Shown: positions 48,422-61,399, numbered from the stretch's first letter. The stretch: 64,000 bases of DNA from Gordionus sp. m RMFG-2023 (GCF_954871325.1 NC_088779.1:29116915-29180914); one strand, 5' to 3'. Translations and numbers: made by a program. Notes: generated from the sequence alone by a model not told the origin.

Positions 48422-50762
48422 GGTGAATTTCATCAAATCAACATAAAAAAGTCGATTTTCAACCCGACCCCCTTCAATTTTTCTTAAATTTTACATACTG
48501 GTAGTATATGCTATAACTAAGAAGAAAATAAAATTTTACCTTCCAACACTGTTTACCCGCTAAGATATGGCCGTTTAAAGCGCGGAAAAATGGTACATTT
48601 TGACAAAATGCACCTCATTTATTTTCAAATATCTCGAGAAATAATTATGTTAAAAAAATAATTTAAATTTTATTTTGTAGTTTCTTTAAAATGACATAAA
48701 AATAAATATGATGGACATTTTATTAATATCGAAAACCGGATGTGTAAAACCGGAAATAGCCATAGAAAAAAAATGTATTTTTTTTTAAAAAATTTTTTTT
48801 CTGATGATAGATATCACACTGCTTTATATTTGTACAAAATCCTAGAGTGGGATCAACATCGGTTTAGGATTTATCACTCTTTATATGACTAAAATTAAAC
48901 AAATTTAACATTAATATCATCATATTTTAATTTAATGAATAGTTATGAAATAATGTTAATTTAAAAATTATGTCTAAATGATAGGCCCTTATTTTTTTTA
49001 TCTTTATAAAAAATATTTTGAGATGTGACTGGGATAATGAGCTGTTTAAAACTTTAGTTAAATTTTATCTCGAAATTAATATCACTTGACAAAATAATTT
49101 TAAATATTTTATTAAGCATAAAATAATCTACCAAAATTGAAATTCAACAATAAATTTTCCCCCATATATTCAAAATTAATAGAAAGGCTTATAAATATAT
49201 TATTTGACGAGAATAATATAGATTATAAAACATTCAAACAATGGATAGCAGTTTATCGAACTACCCACAAAACACTGATAAAATCCGCTGACGAATTTTT
49301 AGATTATTTAATTGAATAATTAAACAATATAATTCCTCATTTGTTTATAGCTTCACGATACTTTAAAAAATTTAATTTAACTGTTGGCGAATTGTTATTG
49401 CAGACTTTTCAGAAAACTATGCATTTGTAGTGCAAAACCATGCACAAGGATTTAATCAGACAAATAATCAAGCCACTATCAACTCTTTTATAATTTATTA
49501 CGGTAAGAACAACATAATAAAACATGTAAATTTAGTGGTTATATCAGATTGTTTAAAGCACAACGCATGTGCATTTTATTTATTTTAAAAATTGATCGTA
49601 TTCTTGAAGGAAAGATTTAATAGAGTGGTTAAATATATTATTATTCTGATCAATAACAAATATAAAAATAATAGATTTAATTAATCTCTACAATCTTGAA
49701 GATGATTTTGGGATAAAGGCTGAGTGACATTTTTTGAAACCGCACAAGGTAAAAGTTCATGCGACATTTTGGGGGCCGTTACTAAACAGTAGAGCAAGCT
49801 TGCAACGTCCATATGAACATCACATATTGACAACAATAGATTTATTTAACTATGCAAGAAATAATATCTATGGGGTAAATTATATATTTCTGAGTAATAA
49901 TGAATATACGGACATAGAAAGTCTAAAAACAAATTTTTGAGAGCAAAGAGAATTTCTGAAACACAAAGCAAGCTTTTATTCCCCTAAACGAAACAAAAGT
50001 CATAAGTTATTAAAATTCATTGGATGATTTTAATATATGAATTTTTTATTGCATTATATGTAATGCAATTTGAGGCAAATAAAGTTATAAATATGTTTAG
50101 AATTATTTTGTCAAGTAACTTTGAGACAAAATTTAACTAAAGTGTTAAATCAGCTCATTATTCCAGCCACTTCTCAAAAAATTTGATAAAGATAAAAAAA
50201 AGTAAGGTCATTTAGACATAATTTTTAAATTAGCATTATTTAACTATTCATTAAATTAAAATATGATGATATAAATGTTAAATTTGTTCAATTTTAGCCG
50301 TATAAAGAGTGATAACTCCTAAACCCATGTTGATCCCAGTCTAGGATTTTGTACAAATATAAAGCAATGTGATATCTATCTACAAAAAAAAAATTTTGAA
50401 AAAAAACCTTTTTTTTCTATGGTCATTTACGGTTTTCCACATCCGGTTTTCGATATTAATAAAATGTTTATCATATTTTTTTATGTCATTTTAAAGAACT
50501 TTTATTAAGCTACAAAATAAAATTTAAATTATTTTTCTAACTTAATTATTTCTCGAGATATTTGAAAATAAATGAGGGTCATTTTGTCAAAAATGTACCA
50601 TTTTTACGCGCTTTAAACGGCCATATCTTAGCGGGTAAACAGTGTTGGAAGGTAAAATTTCATATTTTTCTTAGTTATAGTATATACTACCAGTATACAA
50701 AATTTAAGAAAAATAGAAGGGGGTCGGGTTGAAACCTTGGTTGATTTGATATGGAATTCACC
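48422..50762 (+). mobile_element. Long-TIR DNA transposon inserted in the tandem unit
   Basis: This 2.34-kb element has terminal inverted repeats of about 700 bases (about 48422-49120 and 50045-50762) that begin GGTGAATTYCAT and contain CAACCCGACCCCCTTC and AGATATGGCCGTTTAAA-type blocks. The flanking host repeat is cut cleanly: ctat is present on both sides (48418-48421 and 50763-50766), and an uninterrupted sister unit at 51725-51735 has it once. That points to a 4-bp target duplication. The middle holds remnants of a protein of the FSENY...GKGPCDG type. Long TIRs with 4-bp duplications fit the Sola group, but this is inference; the protein family is recalled, not searched. Confidence 0.8.
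49137..49940 (+). pseudogene. Putative transposase remnant in the long-TIR element
   Basis: In several frames the following are readable: ADFSENYAFVVQNHAQGFNQ (about 49400-49458), then ISDCLKHNACAFYLF near 49545-49590, DFGIKAE near 49704, TAQGKSSCD near 49739 and SRASLQRPYEHHILTTIDLF (about 49790-49850). Proteins with this order, ending in HFFAT.HGKGPCDG and ARASLQRPY, occur in many arthropod and cnidarian genomes as uncharacterised proteins; I recall them as transposon products. Conserved Asp residues in ADF and ISD could belong to a DDE/D triad. Several stops and shifts show it is dead. Confidence 0.65.
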
Positions 50763-51051
50763 CTATATTTGGTTCTAATTAATTTATGATATGAACTTTA
50801 AAAAATATTTTAAAAAATATAGATTTGATCTGTATAATAATTTTATTGTATTTTTTGGTCAGGATGGTTTAGTGAGTCAACAATACACTTTAAAATATAT
50901 TTTTATTATATAAGACATAATCATATAAGTAATAGTAATACGAAGTTGAAATAATTTTATTTTAACATAATATATATAATTGAAGAGTTTATTTATAAAC
51001 CTTGGAATATTTTAATTTCATGATTGTGTTTATATAAATAATGTTAAAATT

Positions 51052-51052
51052 C

Positions 51053-51115
<63 letters not shown>

Positions 51116-51181
51116 CTTCTCTTCTTCTCTTCTTCTTCTCTCTTCTTTCTTTCTTTCTTCTCTTCTTCTTCTCTTCTCCCA
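51052..51181. repeat. (TTTC)n microsatellite with TTC-rich continuation
   Basis: About 15 uninterrupted TTTC units are followed by a homopyrimidine run of TCTTC and TTTC blocks. It lies inside the second tandem unit and accounts for that unit's extra length. The Lys/Glu/Arg-only frame on the other strand is an artefact. Confidence 0.97.
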
Positions 51182-53993
51182 AAGAAGAAGGGCAAATAAA
51201 TTATTTAGTACCTTGAAGGATAAATGGCATGATATGATTTAGAAAAAGTTAAATGTTATTAACCCGATTAAATATTGATATGCCTATTTTTATCATAACT
51301 ATATTTTCATAATATAATTAAGAAAATTCTTAAAATTTAATCGTAATTAAAAATATTTATTTTATAACTATAGAAATATTTAATAATTTCTAATTAGATT
51401 TAAAATTAATACATTATAAAATAATATTTTTTAGACATATTAATATCCACTGCTAGCCAGCGAACCTTCAATATTTTTAACCCAAATCTTTTTTAATATT
51501 TAGGGTTCAGTTATAATAATATTTTATTTAAATTTTATTCAAATATTAAAATTTTATTTATTTTAAAATATAAAAATAACATTAAAAAAGCAATTATTTG
51601 AAACAAATAAAATATTTTTATTTTAATTTTCAATAATTATTAAAATACTTTTCAGAAAACCTACCGAGTAAAGCCCTATTTTATTTTATTTCTTATTTGT
51701 ATGCGAAATCATTTCTAAAAATAAATTATCTATATTTTGTTCTAATTAATTTATTATAGAAACTTTTAAAATTAATTAAGCAAATAATAATGATATGATC
51801 TGTTTAATAATTATACTGTATTTTTTTCAGAAAATGCGAGTAAGTCAACAATAAACTTTAAAAATATATTGTTATTAAATAAGACATACATATTATGAAG
51901 TAGAATTAATTTATATATTTATTTTTAAAATAATATTTTATATAATTGAACAGTTAAATTTATGAACATTTGAATATTTTAATTTCATGATAGAGTTCAT
52001 ATAAATAAAGTTGAAATACTCCAGCGATAGGACAAATGAACTGTTTTATTGCCTTGAAAGATAAATGGCATGATATGATTTAGAAAAAATTTTCCATGTT
52101 TTTATCCCGATTAAATATTGATATGCTTATTTTTATCATATTGTTACTATAATTTCATAAAATAAAGAAAAATCTTAAAATAAATATATAGAAGTGTTAG
52201 AGAAATTTTTATGATAATTTCTATAGGTTTATTAGATAAAAAAATTAATATATTCCATTATTTTTCAGACATATTGTGTTATTTTTTCAGGAGTGCTAAC
52301 TATTACCCTTCGAACCTTCAATATTTTACTGAACCCAAACCCTTATTTAAAATGTAGTTCAAGATTATAATGATATTTTATTTAAATAAATTTAAATAAC
52401 ATAATAAACAAGCAATTATTTAAAATATATAAAAAAATAAATTATTTTCAATATATAAGGCCATTTTTAGATAAAACGTTTTGTAAGCAGTTTTTTGGAT
52501 AATGTTATAAGCAATTAATATTTTATTTTCCAAAAAAAATGTTAACTTCATAATATTTTTTTTACAAAAAACAATCTATATCCTCATTATTTTAATCGTA
52601 AATAGAAAACATATTTTAAAAACGATTAAATGGCGTTTGAAAATGTGGATTGAATTTATTTTTTTTAAATTTTCTATTATAAAAAAAAAAGAATTTATCA
52701 TCGAAATAAAAAAAAATTGCTGGAAACATTACCCAAAAACCGCTTTGAAAAAACGATTTTTCTGGAAATGGCTCTTTTTTGTTGAAAATTATTTTGTTAG
52801 AATCCTTTTTTTTAGATTATTCTATTATATGTAAAAATTTAAAAAATTATCTGCATAATGTTTAAATACTAAATTAATTATTAAAATGCTTTCTAGAAAA
52901 CTTTGCGAGTATGATATTACTTTTATTTGCATTCGAAATATTTATAATTTTACCCATTTCTAGAAAAATATTGCCTATATTTTGTTATAATTAATTCATG
53001 ATAGACACTTTTAAAATTATATATTCAAAAATATTGATAACAATTTTTATATTATTTTTTTTTAGAAAATTTTTGTAAGTCAACAAATAACACACTTTAA
53101 AAATATATTCTTATTAATATTAGTAATAGCCTTTGGGCAAATTTGTAAAAAATTTTATCTGGATACACATATAGATGTTTTTTTAAATTTTATATATTTT
53201 ATAATATATATTAAATGCTTAGGAATTTTTTTTAATAAGACATAGGATAAGGATACTTATAAAGTATTTATGATATAAGATATTTTTTTTAAAACCTAAG
53301 TTAATCAATATGTATCAAGCTATGTTTTAAATAAAATATGTTATAAAATATTTTTATAAAAGTATCAATTGTAGAAAATGAAAAATTAGTTAAATAAGAT
53401 AATGCAATATAAAGATTTATTTATAAACTATAATGAAAATATCAGAATAAAAATAGTTATAAATAAATTGGCATAATTTTTAAATAATATTAATTTTTTA
53501 AACATTTGTCCTTTCACCTTTAACGATTTTGTCTATTGACCTTACGTGCTGAATGATCGTTCAAATAGGGCAGAGGATGGTAATTTTGAGTTTATATAAA
53601 TTAATTGAAGTTCTACAACGATAGCACAAACAAAAAATATGTTGCCTAGAAAGATAAAAGCCATGATATGATTTAGAGAAAGATCCATGTTATTATCTCG
53701 ATTAAAAATTGATATGTTTATTTTTATCTGTATTTGTTCCCACTATTTTCATAACTTATTTTTTAAATCAAATTGAAAAAATTTATTTTAAATTTAATGA
53801 AGAGTTATAGAAATATTTATCATAATTCCTATATGTTAATTAGTTATAAAAATAATATATATTATAAAATATTTCTTAAATCAAATAGCTAGCCTCATTA
53901 AGATGCCACTTTTTTTTAGAAAAATATGCGCTTAAAGAATGAACGGTTTTATCTATATATTCATAATGTAGCATTTCTTTAATCTATGTGAGG

Positions 53994-54571
53994 CAGCGTC
54001 TACGATTTTCACTGGATGCAAACCCCCTTCAAAAACCTTTGCCTACCCCCCTAAAAAATCCCCGCCATTTTCGGAGGCGATGTCTCTTTATCATTATTTT
54101 TACCTATTTATTTATTGATACTCTTTTCAAATAATTTATAAAGGATAACTTAAATTAATCTATCACTACTACCAACTATCGATATTTTGTGAATATAAAT
54201 AATTTATTTTTTAGATAATAAATTTAATTAAAACCTCCATTATTTACAATGAATTAATTATTATGGTATTATGAGTTGCTGAAATATCTAAACCTTTTAA
54301 ATTATATTTAAAAGGATAGTTTATTTGGAAACAATGTGTATGATTGTTTGCAATATATAGATTTGGTCGATGAATTGTATTATAATAATACTATAATAAA
54401 ATTATTCATTTTTACAGCAAATTTTGTCTTATTTCATCTCAAAATTTAATAGATAACACCCCACCCCCCCAAAAAAAAATTTATCCTACCCCCATTAGCA
54501 TCTTATCCCTTACCTCCTCAAAAAAAATAGGATGCAAACTGTTCCTACCTCTCCCGCTCATGTAGACGCTG
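53994..54571. mobile_element. hAT-type MITE, family M3, perfect 8-bp target duplication
   Basis: This 578-bp element starts CAGCGTCTACGA; its right end, complemented, starts CAGCGTCTACATGAGCGGG. Both subterminal regions include GGATGCAAAC and runs of C that pair imperfectly. The sequence atgtgagg flanks both sides (53986-53993 and 54572-54579), a perfect 8-bp target duplication. No transposase is present. It splits the inverted-duplication arm, so it came later. Confidence 0.9.
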
Positions 54572-55818
54572 ATGTGAGGTCAAATATTTATATCGTCAAA
54601 TAGAAGACTAAATAATATGGTTAAGATTCATCCATAGTTCGCCAGTATTTACCAAAAAAGAGTTAGAAAATTATGTTTATTATTATTTTATATTTTTATT
54701 ACTATAGGGAGGATTTTCAGTGAGTCATACATTACCTTATATCTAATTAATAACAACATATACAATATATATTCTTAAATAAGACCAAACCCTTTTTTTG
54801 AAAGTTTTTCATAATACAGTGAAATTTGTTATTTAAAAGTAACATAATTGATTCTTAAAAATGAAATATGTTATTATATTAGATTATTGCCATTATCAAC
54901 TATATATATCAATTAAAATAAATGATAATATAAACAATTGTGTATTAAAATAATGAAATTTAAATTGAATTATAATTTTTTTTAAAACAAAACACCTTTC
55001 TACCCTTTAACTTTAACCAGGCGTTTTCTTACGCGGAAAGGATTTAGACAAAGGCTTTGCTGTAGTCATCAAATTAAGAATTACAAAATTTAAAATATTT
55101 ATTTTAAATATATAGAATAGTTAGAGACATATTTATAATAATTTCTATAAGTTAGTTAGTTATAGAATTAATATATTATCAAAAATTTATTTAGTCAAAT
55201 AGTGTCATTTAGTCTAGATACCCCAGGGCCGTAGCCACGGGAGCTCCTAGGAAAGGCAAACCCACCCCCCCCCCGAAAAATTTTTTTTTGGGCCGGCTCC
55301 CAGAAAAAATTATTGGCCCCAAAAATGGTTTCCGCACCCCCTCCCCTTCCCCCTCCAATTTAAAATAAATTTTTGTAATATTATTTTTATATTTTTAAAA
55401 TAAATTTTAAATATTTATTCCAAATACATGTCTAGTTTGTAAATTTCTTTCTATCCTATTTTATTTTATCTAATAATAATTCATCATTCATTCATATTTT
55501 ACCATTTTCATGTGTGTTTGTGTATGACATTAAATAGGCGTTTAATCATGTTTAAATTGTACTTATTTCAATGATAATTATTTTATTTATTCTGCTACAT
55601 CACAATATTATTATTATAATATAACCAGTTATTTAAAACAGCGATGAATATTTTAGAGTTATGAAGAAAATACTGAAATAATAACAATTTTGGTAAGCCA
55701 ACAAATTAACCGTAATAAGGTTACTCACAGGTGATCCAAAAGTAGGCTTTTATCTTCAACAAAGAATATCAATTGAAATTTGTCGATTCAACTTCATATC
55801 CATATCCAAATATGGATA

Positions 55819-56198
55819 TGGTGGCGTAGCTACGGGGGTGGTTTTCCGGTTTGGACCCCTCCCAGAGCAAATTTTTTTTTTGAGATTATACGTTCAAAAG
55901 ACTTAAAAGTGATTTTATATAAATTATATTTTTCTGGTTTTGATGTTTGTGGAAGGATCTGGATAGTATTATTATAAAGTCATTGAGAATAATCTACTAA
56001 ATTATAAAAACATATTGATGCATTTAAAAAATATATTTATTATATATTATCGAAGATATTGATATGATTTGTAAGATAAACCCTGCCGAAGGCCGGGAAA
56101 AAGGGCCGAAGGCACGTTAAAGAGGGTCAGGGGGGCGAAGCCCCCCAGCTTTTATATGTATGGACCCACTCTAAGGAAAATTCCTAGCTACGTCACTG
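55819..56198. mobile_element. hAT-type MITE, family M1, nested copy
   Basis: The ends match the MITE at 5224-5492: GGCGTAGCTACGGGGGTGG and TTTGGACCCCTCCC on the left, AAGGAAAATTCCTAGCTACG on the right. It is about 110 bases longer because of an internal GC-rich segment at about 56080-56152, containing CCGAAGGCCGGG and the palindrome GGGGGGCGAAGCCCCCC. The flanks tatggata and catggatt agree at 6 of 8 bases. It lies inside the ZMYM1-like hAT and so is younger than that insertion. Confidence 0.82.
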
Positions 56199-56333
56199 CA
56201 TGGATTATTAACCCCGCCTACCATACCTAAATATATTATTTTAAATTATTTTTTTTAATTATATATTTTTATAGAATATAGATGTAATATGTCAATTATA
56301 ATTTTAATATTCCTTTAAATAGTATATATTGTT

Positions 56334-57830
56334 TTGTTTTATTTTTATAACTGTGCATTGAAGTTTTTTAAAAATAAAAGTGATAATATAATCTTTACTA
56401 TCTTAAATCAATATTTGATTGATGCTATTTCTAAACATGCAGTACATTTTCATGGGATTGTTTCAATAAAAATTACGGATGCTGCAATTGGTGAAAACAT
56501 AATTTATTTTTCTAAACCATTTATAGCAATGTTTTCATATATCATCCAAAAATATCTTGAATTAAATAAAATTATAAAATTTTTACCCAAAAATGCCAAA
56601 TACATCTCCACATAATTCAAAACGTTGTAATATTTATTATGGCAGATATGGCGCCTGATTATATTTCAGATAAATATAACAAAAGTGAGATGGCTTTTAT
56701 TTGTCTTAAGGCTGATAAGACAAAAGATGTGTGAAAACCTAAGCATAATATTCGTTATATTTTTTCTGAAGAAGACCAAGAAAATTTAATAGGAATTATT
56801 AAATTACAGTTTCTTTCTACTGAAAACATTACTTATTGCATTTAAAGCATCTTAATGAGTTAAAAATTTATTCAACGAATATAATAAGCCAGGCATATGA
56901 TGGAGCAAAGGTTATTTCAGCGGAAATGAAGGAGTGCAAACCCTACTTCAAAAAAAACTAATAAAAAAGTTCCTTTTATACATTGATACAACCACTTGCA
57001 TCTTGTGGATCAAATTGATATAGTATATTGTTATCATTTATGATTTTTTTAATTTATCCAATGCGTTATATAATTTTTTAGGCTCTTTAACGTATCCTGT
57101 AAATATGCAGACCATACTCTTTGGTTACTTAGTGGATGCTAAAAATGGTATTGACTCCACTATCAATATATTAAAAATATAAAGAAGCTATAATTCTTTT
57201 GATTTGATTTGAATTAAGGCTGAAAAACCATTAGCAAAATTTAATCTCATTCCCCACAAATAATCTAGGGTACGTAAAACGCCAATAAATTTTCAAGATT
57301 TTTTAGTCGATATCAAATGACAAATTGATTGTGAAAAAGACTCCAAGGAGTTCCTTAAAAAGAAATTATTATGTGTTGATCGTTTTTTAGATAGATTTAC
57401 ACAAGATGACTATAATCTTCTATCATGTTCTAATAACTTGTCTTTTTTTGACCCTAATTATTTTATATCGGATAAAATGGCCGGATTAGAATCATTAATA
57501 AACTTAAATATGGAAACTTTACATCATGAAATGAAAATAGCTAAAGGATTATTAGCTGAAAAAGTTAAAGACATAATTTTAAAAATATCCTAAATATTCT
57601 GAATAAAAAAATATCATCATGCATTTAAATATTTGTATAAATGCTACTCAGCAGCCATCATCATTAGGGCACCATCGGCTTTTGTGCGGCCTCTTTCTCT
57701 ACAATAAAGTGAGTTCTATCGAGACTTAGACAGTCGATGAAAGATCAAAGCAAGCAAAATTTAGCATTGATAATTTATGAAAAAAAATACAAAATTTATC
57801 CTTTAATTCACTTATGTTTAAATTTATAAA
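56334..57830 (+). pseudogene. ZMYM1-like hAT transposase, decayed
   Basis: The best open frames are 56334-56615 (93 codons) and a long one around 57330-57590 with CVDRFLDRFTQDDYNLLSCS and LNMETLHHEMKIAKGLLAEK. Between them SQAYDGAKVISAEMKE (about 56890-56935) matches the GQGYDGAxxMSG motif of the family, with its Asp. Near 57620-57810 the C-terminal dimerisation region is readable in mixed frames: KYLYKCYSAAIII, then RSFSTIK-like residues, then QSKQNLALIIYEKKY. There are many stops and shifts. The relatives cut and join transposon ends; this copy cannot. Confidence 0.75.
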
Positions 57831-58869
57831 TAAAATTCGTAGTATTATATTATAGTATTATTTTGAATATTTATATTATAGTATTATTTTATATATTCAT
57901 ATTAGAGTAATATCTTGTATTCATATTACATTAATTAATTTTTAATAAAAATAGCAAAAAATTTCTATGAATGCTTAATTATTTGTTTTATTTAAAAAAA
58001 TAGTGGCCCCCTCAATTAAGCAAATGGCCCACTTAGTTGAAAATTTCTGGCTACGACCCTGAGCTACCCTCATTAAGAGGTCAGTTTGTTTTTGAAAAAT
58101 AAATGTATGTTTAAAGAAGGACTATAAAAAAAAATCTATATATTGTTTTTTATTTATAGACACAAATAATAATATCTATTATTAAAAATGTGATTGATAT
58201 ATTATATTTAAATTATAATTCTTGAAGTATAATTTTAATATTTTAAAATATCAGTTTATTAAAATTTTTTAAATGACTTTGATTCGATTTATTAATACTT
58301 AAGCAATAATATTTTAAAAATTATTATTAAGTATTAATTTAGAAAAGTTTATATAAATTTTAAGTAACACCTTTAAAACAATATAAATAACGAACTTCAT
58401 AAAGTACTTTCTTAAGTTTTATATATAGATTCATAAATTGGCAGTTTCTCAAATGTGGCGTCATAAATATCTCTAACGTCAAATAGATGACAAAATAATG
58501 TCGTTGAGATGATGCCATAGTTGGTCAGTATCTAATGATAAATTATCTTTATTTAGTATTATTTCATTTTTTTTCTACATTATAGAGAGATTAATCCGTG
58601 AGTCTTACACTACTTTATATCTTATTAATTATAATATACAAGCTATTTTTATAATTTAATTAAGCAAATACTCTTAGTTCTTCATAATTTCTGTTTAAAT
58701 AGAAGTGTTCAAATACTGACATATTCATTGAAAGGAGTAAAATAGATTCTTGTAATTGAAATAAAACATTTTATTCATTTTAAATTTTATCTAATCGATA
58801 AAAAAATACATTATAATATAAACAATTTATGTATAAATAACATATTTTGAAATTTTATTTGCCTTATTA

Positions 58870-59210
58870 AAACACAACACCTTACTTCCCTTTAATTTTG
58901 ACATCTCTTTAGGAGTTTTCTTGCGTGTAGGATATCGCCTTTTGCTATCTTCACCATTAGTTTTACGTCACATAATTCTTTGGTCGTGAATGTTGAGGCT
59001 TAGTTACTACAAAGAGTTCCTTCTACTCCTCATCCTTTTAAGTTGTGTTTTATAATAATCAGTTATTTAATTAATTCCCGCTCTAAGCTGCAGATTTTGT
59101 GATTTTGTTAATCAATTTTATGTTTTTCCATATCTCAAATTTTGTAACCTTAATTTATTTTCAATTATTTACATTTTTACAAAATTTCTGACCACCCAGA
59201 ATATTAAAAA
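58870..59210. other. Conserved-looking block of the inverted duplication
   Basis: This block resembles both 19010-19210 in reverse complement and about 54990-55075 in direct orientation, with the shared core AGTTTTCTTGCG and GGATATCGCC-like bases. It is somewhat richer in G+C than its surroundings. No open frame of useful length is present, so its conservation is more likely due to copy age than to coding. Confidence 0.5.
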
Positions 59211-61399
59211 TTTATTTGAAAAATCTCTACCTATAATTCCAAATTGTCATTTGACAGCTTATTTATTTTTAATCATCCGTTTTTTAAAATCGGCTCATTG
59301 ATCCTTTTACATATATAATTAATAATTAAAAAATAATGATGTCAAATATTAATGATTTGCTAATTATTCAATAATATGTAAAAATTTTAAGAAAATTTTA
59401 AAATTAAACTAATAATATATGTAAAAATGTTAAGTGTATGTGGGAAATGGAAATGCTAAGTGATATTAATAAATTTTTATTTTCTAATTATTTTTTTAGT
59501 TTTCTTCAATAAAATTCCTTATTAAAATTTAGAGATACATTTTTAAATAAATTTAACATATGTGATTTCAAAAATAATATTAATCTAGAAAACCATCATG
59601 ATATTTTTAATAGTTTTATGTAAAATAAAAGTGTGGTGCTTTTAGAATTAAACATACTTATCTCAATATATTTAACCAAACCTATTTAATAATAATTTAT
59701 TAAGATAAATTTGATAGAAATTGGTTAGTGTTAAACCAAGTTAATTATAAAACATTATAAAAACTTTTAAAATATAATAATATTTTGATTCCAACTAAAA
59801 TAATTATTTATAGAATAACATAATCTCATTCTTAGGCAATTTCAATTTAAAAAAATAAATATTAATAAAATATTTATCTTTAGTTTGCTCTCCTAATTCA
59901 TAAAAGTTAAAAATATATAAGTTATGTTTTATATCTATTTTATTTTTTAGTTATTAATGGTTAGTCATTAATATATTATACAAATATCGAATTTTAATAT
60001 AAAAAGAGATTTCAATAATTTATCAACACGGAATTTAATATATATAAATAAAAGAAAGGATTAATAAGAACACATTTGTAATAATTACTAAAGTTATAAA
60101 TATTTTTACATAATAGATGCCCCTTCTACACAATTTGACGGTGATAAAATTTTCATAGTTTATCAAATATAATAACATTACTTTTTTTAAAGGTATTATT
60201 ACAACCTTCAGTTAAATTTTATTTTAGGGTAGTTTCCATAAGAATTCTTTTTTAATTAAATATAAATAGGTATATTACAATCTTGATTTGTACAATTTTG
60301 ATTTGACCAGAAATATATTCCAGTAGATGTGGTAGGCTTATTCAACGATAAGATATTGAATTATTAATTATTCCAATTATTCGCACTGTTAATTAAGTTT
60401 TTTAACTATTCATACTTGATTCCAGTTATTCAAATTATTCAAATAATCCCTCACTTATTGTTAGTCGTAATGGTAGCGAATTATACAAAATACTTAGTAT
60501 TTTACTCCGCCCCTAATTTACTCTAAAGAAGAATTAGTAGCTACCCTGAATCTACATTTAACACAAATTATCGGCGAGGAAGACAAAATATGTTGCATTT
60601 TTGAGTATTTTTTATACTTGGCAATTTGCCCCTTTACACTAATATATATATTTTTAGAATTTTTGATTGCACCTATTTTAATTATAAAAAATATGTTATA
60701 AGTTATTATATGATAAAAAAAAATGGATCAAATTATTAACGAAATTAAAAGATTACAAATTTTATTTAATATACCAATCCAATTTTTAAGGTAAATAGTT
60801 TTACTTACCGTGTCATAATTTTGACCGTAAAAACGTTCCTCCAACGAAAAGAAAACATTTAAGAAGCAGTTTATGTATAATTTTATCAAATCATTTGCCT
60901 TATTAAAAATTATCTATGGACATGAATAATTACGTATAAAAAAACATATTTGGAATATTATAATTATTAAAATTATTTGCTCATCAATATTCAAATTATT
61001 CAAATAATTCTCTTTAAATAAATCGATAATTTAAATTATTCGATTTATTCTATTCTAATATTTTATTCCAATTATTCCATTCCAACTATTCCAATATGAT
61101 TCATATAAAATGAAATATTCAAATTTTTTTGTTTAATTTTAAATAATTCGAATAAAATAAAATAAATTATTCGTTTTATTCAAATTAAATATTGTTTTTT
61201 GATATCCAAACAAAATAATTCTTGACTATTTTATTCGATTGTAATTATTTGGAATAAAAAAAATAGTATATTAGACTCATTTTCTTAATGTATTGAAAAA
61301 ACCTATCTAATATATAAATATTTCATATTAATTTATATAAAAAATTCTAAAATGAAGTATAAATATAAATTAAACATAGTTTTAAAATTCTCTAAAGCC

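Larger units (their letters stand above)
47577..53985. repeat. Tandem array of ~840-bp units, four recognisable
   Basis: Unit starts with TCTATATTTTGTT-like sequence are at 47577, 50763 (after the insertion at 48422-50762), 51729 and 52974. After subtracting insertions the first two periods are about 840 bases. Each unit then shows GAGTCAACAATACAC, a run with GATAAATGGCATGATATGA, CCCGATTAAATATTGATATG, and then a hAT-like piece (48004, 51450, 52296) with CAGGAGTGCTAA and AACCTTCAATATTTTACTG. Later units are longer and more diverged. Further partial units lie around 54572-55223 and 58062-58960. Inverted single copies lie at 19950-21560 and 24960-26105. No protein is encoded. Confidence 0.8.
55224..58061 (+). 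mobile_element. ZMYM1-like hAT transposon with 8-bp target duplication
   Basis: The termini are CAGGGCCGTAGCCA and, complemented, CAGGGTCGTAGCCA (13 of 14). The flanks agataccc (55216-55223) and agctaccc (58062-58069) agree at 7 of 8. The element is 2.84 kb and holds a decayed plus-strand transposase of the ZMYM1/TTF-like hAT type. Subterminal DNA on the left is GC-rich with runs of C. It sits exactly in the inverted-duplication arm, whose sequence resumes with GAGCTACCCTCATTAAG; the left arm keeps the uninterrupted form near 19925-19950. A MITE of family M1 has inserted into it at 55819-56198. Confidence 0.88.

Noticed and set aside
50989-51195. Lys/Glu/Arg-only frame on the minus strand
   Set aside because: It is the (TTTC)n microsatellite read in complement.
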